Assembly (NCBI GenBank): GCA_900768705.1
Contig: CAAGEB010000073.1
Coordinates: 1 to 15,728 of the forward strand
Source: Oscillospiraceae bacterium
Lineage (GTDB): Bacteria; Bacillota; Clostridia; Oscillospirales; Ruminococcaceae
Length of the DNA stretch: 15,728 nucleotides
Direction of reading: 5' to 3'
The translations under genes and the position numbers were made by a program. Below are positions 6,925 to 12,005 of this stretch, one piece after another (the first letter of the stretch is position 1; each line of letters starts with the position of its first letter). The notes beneath the pieces were generated by a model that was not told where the DNA came from, ran no database searches, and worked only from the letters and a program-made list of their open reading frames with translations.

Positions 6925-7946
6925 TACAGCCGCTCCTTTCCGTCAAGCATCAGGTACTCAATGCCATGGGCTTTCAGATAATTCTGAACCTTTTCGGCGG
7001 AATGGCTGTCCGCCGGCAGCTGAATAACCATCTGTCCGTGCGCCTTGCCGTCAATATCACGGGTATCGGCGTAGAGTATGTTTACCGGAGTGCGGCACTC
7101 TATTATCATATTCGCCAGAACAGGCTCGAAGGAGCTTTCGCCGTTGAATACAATTCTCAGCTTTTCACCGCCCGAAATTTCCTCTCTGGGCTTTGCAGCT
7201 CCGAAGCCCTCGGCAGCGGGTAAAATCAGTTTCTTGGCAATATCCGACTTCGGATTTGCGAAAACCTCCTCCGTGGTTCCGAACTCTGCTACCCGGCTTT
7301 TATCCAGCACTGCCACCTTGTCGCAAATGCTGTCGATAACCTTCATCTCGTGAGTAATAACCACAATGGTAACACCCAGAGTTCTGTTGATTTTCTTCAT
7401 AAGCTCCAGAATGGAACGGGTAGTGTCCGGATCAAGGGCGCTGGTTGCTTCGTCACAAAGCAGGTACTTTGTTTTCGCCGCCAAAGCTCTTGCAATTGCC
7501 ACTCTCTGCTTCTGACCGCCCGACAGCTGGGAGGGATACGCCTTCCCCTTGTCCGCCAGTCCTACCAGTTCAAGAAGCTCCTTTGCACGCTCTACGGCTG
7601 CATCTTTTTTGACTCCCGCAATTTCCAGCGGGTAACAAATATTTCTTATAACATTCCTTTGGGCAAGAAGATTAAAGCCCTGAAAGATCATTCCGATATT
7701 CTGACGGGTTTTCAGCAGCTCCTTTTTTGAAAGAGCACCGATATCCTGACCGTCTATAATAACCTTTCCCGAAGTCGGCCGTTCAAGAAAGTTGATACAT
7801 CGCACCAGAGTGCTTTTTCCTGCGCCGGAAAGTCCGATTATTCCGAAAATCTCTCCATCGTTTATGGTAAGATTAATGTCACGGAGTGCGGAAACTTCGC
7901 CGGCGGCGGATCTATAGGTCTTGCTGAGATCTTTTATTTCAATCAA
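6924..7946 (-). CDS. metN: Methionine ABC transporter ATP-binding protein MetN
   Basis: The ATPase of the methionine importer, 340 residues from the start chosen. It shows Walker A GLSGAGKS, Q-loop IFQGFNLL, ABC signature LSGGQKQRVAIARAL, Walker B YLLCDEATSALD and switch-His VITHE. From about residue 250 comes the NIL domain, the regulatory C-terminus of MetN that binds methionine and inhibits transport at high internal methionine (known for E. coli MetN). I place the start at a TTG at 7946: SD AAAGGAG is 8 nt upstream and the resulting length fits the family. The in-frame TTG at 7979 lies inside the attenuator U-tract and has no SD. An ATG four bases upstream of the chosen TTG is out of frame. 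It is first in metN-metI-metQ. Confidence 0.95.
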   Translation of the reverse strand: MIEIKDLSKTYRSAAGEVSALRDINLTINDGEIFGIIGLSGAGKSTLVRCINFLERPTSGKVIIDGQDIGALSKKELLKTRQNIGMIFQGFNLLAQRNVIRNICYPLEIAGVKKDAAVERAKELLELVGLADKGKAYPSQLSGGQKQRVAIARALAAKTKYLLCDEATSALDPDTTRSILELMKKINRTLGVTIVVITHEMKVIDSICDKVAVLDKSRVAEFGTTEEVFANPKSDIAKKLILPAAEGFGAAKPREEISGGEKLRIVFNGESSFEPVLANMIIECRTPVNILYADTRDIDGKAHGQMVIQLPADSHSAEKVQNYLKAHGIEYLMLDGKERL

Positions 7947-7976
7947 TGCATAAGCTCCTTTCGGGCGGTAATTTAT

Positions 7977-8009
7977 CAAAACAAAACAGCGGGCGTTTGC
8001 CGCACCCGC
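7977..8009 (-). terminator. Intrinsic terminator in the metN leader (putative attenuator)
   Basis: On the minus strand, GCGGGTG (8009-8003) pairs with CGCCCGC (7995-7989) around a 7-nt loop, followed by TGTTTTGTTTTG. It lies after the leader ORF and 31 bp before the metN start, so every metNIQ transcript from the upstream promoter must pass it. TGCGG of the left arm and loop (8004-8000) can pair instead with CCGCA at 8058-8054 near the end of the leader ORF, extendable by G-U pairs. Confidence 0.8.
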
Positions 8010-8033
8010 CTGATAATATCAATCGCTTGATAC

Positions 8034-8126
8034 TCACAAACACAAGGACAAAATGCGGTCTGAAATATTCATTCTGCACATAGGGCAGGAAGCTGTGTTC
8101 ATCATATCGCACATCTCACGCATCAT
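8034..8126 (-). CDS. Met/Cys-rich leader peptide of the metNIQ operon (30 aa)
   Basis: A 30-codon ORF with a strong SD (GAAAGGAG, 9 nt before ATG), about 34 nt downstream of the metNIQ transcription start. Methionine codons are at positions 1, 2, 5, 8, 9, 16 and 19 and cysteine at 6, 14, 17 and 29, so 11 of 30 residues contain sulfur; it includes SCPMC. It is followed by a TATCAA-GCGA-TTGATA hairpin (8017-8032) and then the intrinsic terminator. GCGGTC at the SD (8136-8131) is complementary to GACCGC near the end of the ORF (8060-8055). That arrangement (leader ORF rich in the regulated amino acid, alternative pairings, terminator, transport genes) is the classic layout of ribosome-mediated attenuation. 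The role is inferred. A small metal-binding protein through its Cys/Met residues is the alternative. Confidence 0.72.
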   Translation of the reverse strand: MMREMCDMMNTASCPMCRMNISDRILSLCL

Positions 8127-8166
8127 TACCGACCGCTCCTTTCGTATGTTTATCGGGTATGTTGGT

Positions 8167-8195
8167 ATTATAGCACACATCTCCTACAATGTCAA
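8167..8195 (-). promoter_or_regulatory. Consensus promoter of the leader peptide-metNIQ operon
   Basis: On the minus strand, perfect -35 TTGACA (8190-8195), a 17-bp spacer and perfect -10 TATAAT (8167-8172). Such a strong constitutive-looking promoter fits control after initiation. No S-box (SAM) or T-box signature is visible downstream. Confidence 0.9.
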
Positions 8196-8268
8196 TAGGC
8201 TTTTGGGAATAAAATAAAACAAACCTTTTCTGAAATAAAAAAAAGTATTGTGAATTTTGACGAACGAT

Positions 8269-8309
8269 AAGAAAAACAAACCAAGCGGGAGCAGACCTGC
8301 CGCTCCCGC
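8269..8309 (-). terminator. Terminator between the DUF1292/sRNA region and metNIQ
   Basis: On the minus strand, GCGGGAGC pairs with GCTCCCGC around a 9-nt loop, then TTGGTTTGTTTTTCTT. It stops minus-strand transcription before the metNIQ promoter. Confidence 0.85.
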
Positions 8310-8346
8310 CATTATCTTTCAATTACACCGCCTTGCCGTAAGATGC

Positions 8347-8470
8347 ATATAAAAACCCGCTCAATGGCAGGGTGGGTAAGATCGCCCAACGCTTTCACGC
8401 TCCCGCCGACTGCTCCGAAGAGCAGGAGGTCTGCAATCCGTCGCCGGAGTCGAAATCCCGTTAAAATCGT
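8347..8470 (-). ncRNA. Possible small RNA or structured 3' region after DUF1292
   Basis: The ~210 bp between the DUF1292 stop and the terminator at 8269-8309 hold no credible ORF but are folded. On the minus strand a TATAAT (8482-8477) has only a weak -35 upstream. A hairpin with a UUCG tetraloop, CTGCTC-TTCG-GAGCAG, sits inside a longer irregular stem (AACG, TTTC and CTCC on one side, GGAG, GAAA and CGTT on the other). At 8373-8355 ACCC-T-GC pairs with GCGGGT and runs into TTTTTATAT, a terminator-like 3' end. The irregular rod loosely recalls 6S RNA but I cannot assign a family. It may simply be the 3' UTR of DUF1292. Confidence 0.35.
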
Positions 8471-8520
8471 GTTCGGATTATATCAGCACACATTCGCCAA
8501 CAAGGCAGTATATAAGCAAT

Positions 8521-8862
8521 TTATTCCTTGCTCAGATTTTCCAGCTTGTCAAGATCCTCTTCGTCCAGTTCGGGAAGCTCCGAAAATCTCTGGAGAAACA
8601 TTTCGCCGACTGCGTTGTACTCATCGTCGTCATCAACAGTCGCCAGCATCATTTCACCGTCAATTTCCGTTTCCTTGAGAACGACAAAATTCACTTCTTC
8701 TCCGTCCTCTTCGCTGTAATCGGCAGGAATCAGTGCGTAATAGCAAACGCCGTTCATCTCTGCTCTGTCCACGAACTCAAAGGCGGTAACATTTCCGTCC
8801 TCGTCCTCAAGCTCGATAACACCTTCGTCCTCGTCCAAAAAAGCGTTTTCATTTTCAACCAT
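8521..8862 (-). CDS. DUF1292 (YrzB-like) acidic protein
   Basis: A 113-residue, strongly acidic cytosolic protein. The segment from about 12 to 95 follows the DUF1292 pattern: a short strand IELEDEDGNVTAFEFV, then a YYALIPAD strand, VNFVVLKE, and a Glu/Asp-rich end near DDDDEYNAVGEMFLQRF. The family is common in Firmicutes (YrzB), often near ruvX/yrzL, and has no established function. Those neighbours are absent here, and it stands alone with its own consensus promoter. SD GGAAAGGA precedes the ATG at about 10 nt. No enzymatic motif is present. Confidence 0.85.
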   Translation of the reverse strand: MVENENAFLDEDEGVIELEDEDGNVTAFEFVDRAEMNGVCYYALIPADYSEEDGEEVNFVVLKETEIDGEMMLATVDDDDEYNAVGEMFLQRFSELPELDEEDLDKLENLSKE

Positions 8863-8905
8863 ATAGACACCGTCCTTTCCGTCTGCAAAAGCAGCTTACT
8901 TTTTC

Positions 8906-8934
8906 ATTTTACACCATTCAAAAACCTTTGTCAA
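8906..8934 (-). promoter_or_regulatory. Sigma-A-type promoter of the DUF1292 gene
   Basis: On the minus strand, -35 TTGACA (8929-8934), a 17-bp spacer and -10 TAAAAT (8906-8911). The bases just before the -10 (TGGTG) match those of the chemoreceptor promoter. Confidence 0.85.
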
Positions 8935-9050
8935 GTGGGAATTTCTGAAAACAGCCTCAATTCGCATTATTTCCGTAATTATCATTAATTTTAACAAAAC
9001 AGCCAAGAAAAATATATACAAAATCACAAGTATAAAATTTAAAAAATCTA

Positions 9051-9079
9051 TTGACTTTCTACAAAAACCGTGGTATCAT
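9051..9079 (+). promoter_or_regulatory. Promoter of the ~570-nt structured RNA
   Basis: -35 TTGACT (9051-9056), a 17-bp spacer and -10 TATCAT (9074-9079). An A/T-rich stretch at 9017-9050 upstream resembles an UP element, as seen at stable-RNA promoters. It is divergent from the DUF1292 promoter. Confidence 0.8.
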
Positions 9080-9085
9080 ATAATC

Positions 9086-9655
9086 AAGGAAAGGGAAATC
9101 ACCCCGACCTAATAAGCCGAAAGGAAGTTATACCAATGGGTACTTGAGTATCAGACATCAGGCAGCGTGATGAACTGCCTCAGAGTTTGAGAGGAGTAAC
9201 TCCGATGGGTCAGGAACTTCAAAAACGGAAATTTTAGCTTTAAGCAGAAAGGCGGCGAGTCCAATGGAAATGAATGAAGAACCATCCTATGTCTGCGGGA
9301 CGCACGTGCCGACCGCTAAGGGCTGAATAAACGACGATGATTTGCACGGGGTTTCCCCGAAAGTGCAAAATCCGCCGAGATACGGCATCTGACCGATAAT
9401 AAACCCCTTGCGAGAGGCAGACCGCAGATATTTCCCGCTTATGCGTTTACATAGATAAGTCACACGGAACAGGTGATTATGATGTGCGCTTTAAAGGTTT
9501 ATAATGGTTCAAAAGGAAAATATCCCGGAAAGGATTGAGACCAATGTCCTATAAGGTTTGTTTGAAAGGCAAATTTTATTAAGGAGAACAGTCCAATGTA
9601 ATACGAATTAAACAATTGAATATAAATGTATCCCCGCCGTTAAAGCGGGGATATT
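9086..9655 (+). ncRNA. Large structured noncoding RNA, ROOL-like candidate
   Basis: A ~570-nt transcription unit with a strong promoter and an intrinsic terminator but no ORF with an SD and coding character. It is full of local helices: AGGCAG/CTGCCT (9160-9165, 9175-9180), GGAG-TAA-CTCC (9193-9203), and a composite hairpin 9039-like in form at 9339-9372 in which GATTTGCAC pairs with GTGCAAAATC around an inner GGGG-TTT-CCCC and a GAAA internal loop. GCGG/CCGC (9295-9298, 9313-9316) presents the self-complementary loop GCACGTGC (9302-9309). The hexamer CCAATG, preceded by A or T and usually a G, recurs at 9133, 9261, 9541 and 9593. It lacks the marks of RNase P RNA, tmRNA, SRP RNA and self-splicing introns. 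Size and host type fit the ROOL class (about 580 nt, Firmicutes and rumen). That name is a guess from size and context; being a structured RNA is much safer. Confidence 0.7.
9629..9653. terminator. Bidirectional terminator between the large RNA and ispF
   Basis: Nine-bp perfect stem TATCCCCGC/GCGGGGATA with a 7-nt loop. On the plus strand it is followed by TTTGCGTTTTC (end of the large RNA), on the minus strand by CATTTATATT, 10 bases after the ispF stop. Confidence 0.8.
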
Positions 9656-9662
9656 TGCGTTT

Positions 9663-10130
9663 TCATTCCTTTTCCAGCAGAACCACAGCCTGTGCGCCGA
9701 TTCCTTTTCCTGCCAGCCCCAGACCTTCTTCGGTAGTGGCCTTCACCGAAATTCTTGAAAGCTCGCTGAGAAATACCCTTGCAAGATTTTCCCGCATCTG
9801 AGGAATATGTCCCAACAGCTTCGGCTTTTCCGCAATTATCGTAACATCAAGATTACCGAGGGAATAGCTGTGTTCCCGCATTATTCCCACCACCTGACTC
9901 AGAAGCATCATGCTGTCTGCGTCCTTGTAACGCTTATCACTGTCCGGAAAAAGCTTTCCGATATCACCGAGGGCAAGCGCACCGAGTACGGCGTCCATTA
10001 CCGAATGTGCCGCCACATCCGCATCGGAATGACCCAACAGTCCCTTTTCAAAGGGAATTTCCACGCCGCATAAAATCAGCTTTCTGTTATCCGCCAGCTT
10101 ATGGACATCATAGCCTGTTCCTATTCTCAT
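9663..10130 (-). CDS. ispF: 2-C-methyl-D-erythritol 2,4-cyclodiphosphate synthase IspF
   Basis: Fifth enzyme of the MEP isoprenoid pathway. It cyclises CDP-methylerythritol 2-phosphate to MEcPP with release of CMP; the active form is a trimer with a zinc and a second metal ion. From the chosen start it has 155 residues. Motifs are GTGYDVH (Asp8 and His10 as zinc ligands), LLGHSDADVAAH (further zinc ligand and substrate-binding loop), LFPDSD, the IIAEKPKL strand, and the ATTEEGLGLAGKG loop contacting the cytidine phosphate. The ATG at 10130 is preferred over the in-frame GTG at 10142 because the SD (GTGAGGA) overlaps that GTG. It is last in the pseudokinase-pheA-ispD-ispF operon, 48 bp after ispD, the enzyme two steps earlier. 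Confidence 0.95.
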   Translation of the reverse strand: MRIGTGYDVHKLADNRKLILCGVEIPFEKGLLGHSDADVAAHSVMDAVLGALALGDIGKLFPDSDKRYKDADSMMLLSQVVGIMREHSYSLGNLDVTIIAEKPKLLGHIPQMRENLARVFLSELSRISVKATTEEGLGLAGKGIGAQAVVLLEKE

Positions 10131-10178
10131 AGTTTTCCTCACTTTCAGTGCGCCCGAAATGAGCCTCTTTCAGTACCG

Positions 10179-10877
10179 TCATTTAATTTCAAACTCGGTA
10201 TCACATCCGGATTTACAGAATATCGCCTTCGCCGCCAGAAGATCCGCAGGACGGGTTATCTTCAGATTGCAGCAGTTAATTTCCGTCAGCTTTACCGATT
10301 CCCCGCAAAGCTCAAGCAGTACGCTGTCGTCCGTGGCATTGACAGCACTTTCGCCAAGCCGCTCAATGCAGGACAGCAACAGCTCTCTGCGAAAAATCTG
10401 CGGCGTCTGGGCATAAAACAGCTTGCTCCTTTCGGGGGTGCTTTCCACTATTCCGCCGTCCTTTGAGATTTTAACCGTATCAGTTGCGGGAACGGCGGCT
10501 ATTGCCGCACCGTATTGTTCTGCGTCCGCAATAACTCTGTCAATTTCAGAGGTTTCAATAAGAGGTCTTGCCCCGTCATGGATTGCCACAAATTCCCCCG
10601 AAGCCTTTTTCAGTGCCTCCCGCATTGAAAGAAATCTGGTGTTGCCGCCCTCTGTCACCGCAGCAAGCTTGGTAACACGGCTCAGCCTTATCTCCCGTTC
10701 AAACTGTGAAACCTGACCTTTAGGCGCAGAAATGATAATTTCCCCCACCTTTTCGCTGTCCTGGAATTTCAACGCACTCATTACGAACACGGGAACGCCG
10801 CCGATAAGCTCCAGCTGCTTGTTTTTTCCATTCATACGGGAGGAGCTTCCCGCCGCAAGAATAATAACCGATACCAT
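10179..10877 (-). CDS. ispD: 2-C-methyl-D-erythritol 4-phosphate cytidylyltransferase IspD
   Basis: Third enzyme of the MEP pathway; it joins CTP and methylerythritol 4-phosphate to make CDP-methylerythritol. From the ATG at 10877 it has 232 residues, the usual size. The nucleotide-binding LAAGSSSRM loop is followed by the Lys of NKQ. HDGARPLI (about residue 100) and the TPQIF segment are the other family signatures. The start is the ATG two bases after the pheA stop, with SD AAGGG formed by the last pheA codons. A TTG overlapping the pheA stop is also possible and would add two residues. The close spacing to pheA suggests translational coupling. ispE is not in the window. Confidence 0.94.
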   Translation of the reverse strand: MVSVIILAAGSSSRMNGKNKQLELIGGVPVFVMSALKFQDSEKVGEIIISAPKGQVSQFEREIRLSRVTKLAAVTEGGNTRFLSMREALKKASGEFVAIHDGARPLIETSEIDRVIADAEQYGAAIAAVPATDTVKISKDGGIVESTPERSKLFYAQTPQIFRRELLLSCIERLGESAVNATDDSVLLELCGESVKLTEINCCNLKITRPADLLAAKAIFCKSGCDTEFEIK

Positions 10878-10879
10878 AA

Positions 10880-12004
10880 TCAACCCTTGAAATTACCGTG
10901 AAATTTAAAATAATTAAGCTCTTCCTCAAAATTTCTCAGCAGCCGTCTGACTTTGGGCTGTTCAAGATTACCGGTAAATTCTATGTAGAACATATAATCT
11001 TCCGGAAAGCGAATTTTATATTCGGTGGGAAGCGGCTTGGATTGTATCTTTGTCATTGAAAGTCCGTTCACTGCAAACTTTGTAAGCAGTCTGTAAAGCG
11101 CACCGGAAATATTCGGTATTGATAGCGAAACGGCAATGGTATCTGCCCCGTCGTACACCTCAACACCCTTTGAAATGCAGATAAAACGGGTGTGGTTGTC
11201 CGGGTCGGAAGCAAGACCTTTCCGAATAACCGACAAACCGTGCATTTTTGCACACTCCTCCGAGCAGATACAACCCAGCTCACAGCTGGGATTTTCCGCC
11301 ACCATCTGAGCGGCTGCGGCATTATTGTGATAGGGGATAACAGTAAGTCCGTTTCTGCTCTCGATATAGTCCGTACACTGCCTTATTGCCTGCTCATGAC
11401 CGAAAAGAATTTTTATATCCTGCTCCGCAACGCCTTTTTTTGCCGCCAGAACATGGGCGCACTGCACCGTAGTCGTGCGGCAAATATGAACCTTATAGCG
11501 TTCCAGCAGCTCCATATTGGCGGTAACTTCTCCGGCGGTACTGTTTTCCGTGGGAATGATACCGTAATCCACATCTCCGTTCTCCACCGCCTCGAATATC
11601 TCCCGGAAGGACGGGAAAAAGCTCACCGAACCCTCGTCAAAAAGCTGTCTGTATGCGGCATGACCATAAGAACCCTCAATCCCCTGCACCGCCACCGAAG
11701 CCTTTTCACGGATAACGGTGGTGTAAGGAATTTCAATATCCGGGGTAATTTCGTTAATCTGCGAACACTTGGAAATATCCAGAATGTTCATAAACAGAAA
11801 AGCAGCGCTTCTGCGAAGCTCCTCGGGGGTATGTTTCTTCACGCTCTCAATAATCGCCTTCTCCCGATCGCCCTGAAAAATAACCATATTGTTTGCGGCC
11901 TTGTATTTTGCCACATCCGAAGCCAGCTTCATACGCTCGATAAAAAGCTCCAGTATTTTATCATCTATATCGTCAATCTTTACCCGAATTTCGCTCAAAT
12001 CCAT
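10880..12004 (-). CDS. pheA: Bifunctional chorismate mutase/prephenate dehydratase (P-protein)
   Basis: It converts chorismate to prephenate and then phenylpyruvate, the committed steps to phenylalanine. The 374 residues hold an AroQ-type chorismate mutase (about 2-85, with IRVKIDDID, the ERMKLASDVAKYK helix and GDREK carrying the catalytic Arg/Lys residues), a prephenate dehydratase domain (about 104-280) with IIPTENSTAGEV and the catalytic TRF at 272-274, and a C-terminal ACT domain (about 288-365) that senses phenylalanine. The usual ACT motifs GALV and ESRP read GALY (301-304) and QSKP (321-324), so feedback may be altered. The start is the ATG one base after the upstream stop, with SD GGAGG. 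It is second gene of the operon. Confidence 0.94.
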   Translation of the reverse strand: MDLSEIRVKIDDIDDKILELFIERMKLASDVAKYKAANNMVIFQGDREKAIIESVKKHTPEELRRSAAFLFMNILDISKCSQINEITPDIEIPYTTVIREKASVAVQGIEGSYGHAAYRQLFDEGSVSFFPSFREIFEAVENGDVDYGIIPTENSTAGEVTANMELLERYKVHICRTTTVQCAHVLAAKKGVAEQDIKILFGHEQAIRQCTDYIESRNGLTVIPYHNNAAAAQMVAENPSCELGCICSEECAKMHGLSVIRKGLASDPDNHTRFICISKGVEVYDGADTIAVSLSIPNISGALYRLLTKFAVNGLSMTKIQSKPLPTEYKIRFPEDYMFYIEFTGNLEQPKVRRLLRNFEEELNYFKFHGNFKG

Positions 12005-12005
12005 C

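Noticed and set aside
7977..8160. SAM (S-box), Met T-box or other riboswitch upstream of metN
   Set aside because: I looked for the S-box core and the T-box specifier and antiterminator consensus and found neither. The translated Met/Cys leader explains the terminator better.
8116..8322. 68-codon minus-strand ORF upstream of metN
   Set aside because: It runs through the consensus metNIQ promoter and a terminator, has no SD, and is less plausible than the 30-codon leader ORF that overlaps its end in another frame.
8343..8678. 111-codon plus-strand ORF over the folded region and DUF1292
   Set aside because: No SD, Arg/Pro/Ser-rich noise composition, and opposite to a recognisable DUF1292 gene.
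9086..9655. RNase P RNA, tmRNA, SRP RNA or group I/II intron as identity of the large RNA
   Set aside because: The invariant cores of these RNAs (P4 sequence of RNase P, tRNA-like end and tag ORF of tmRNA, SRP apical loop, domain V or P7 of introns) were not found.
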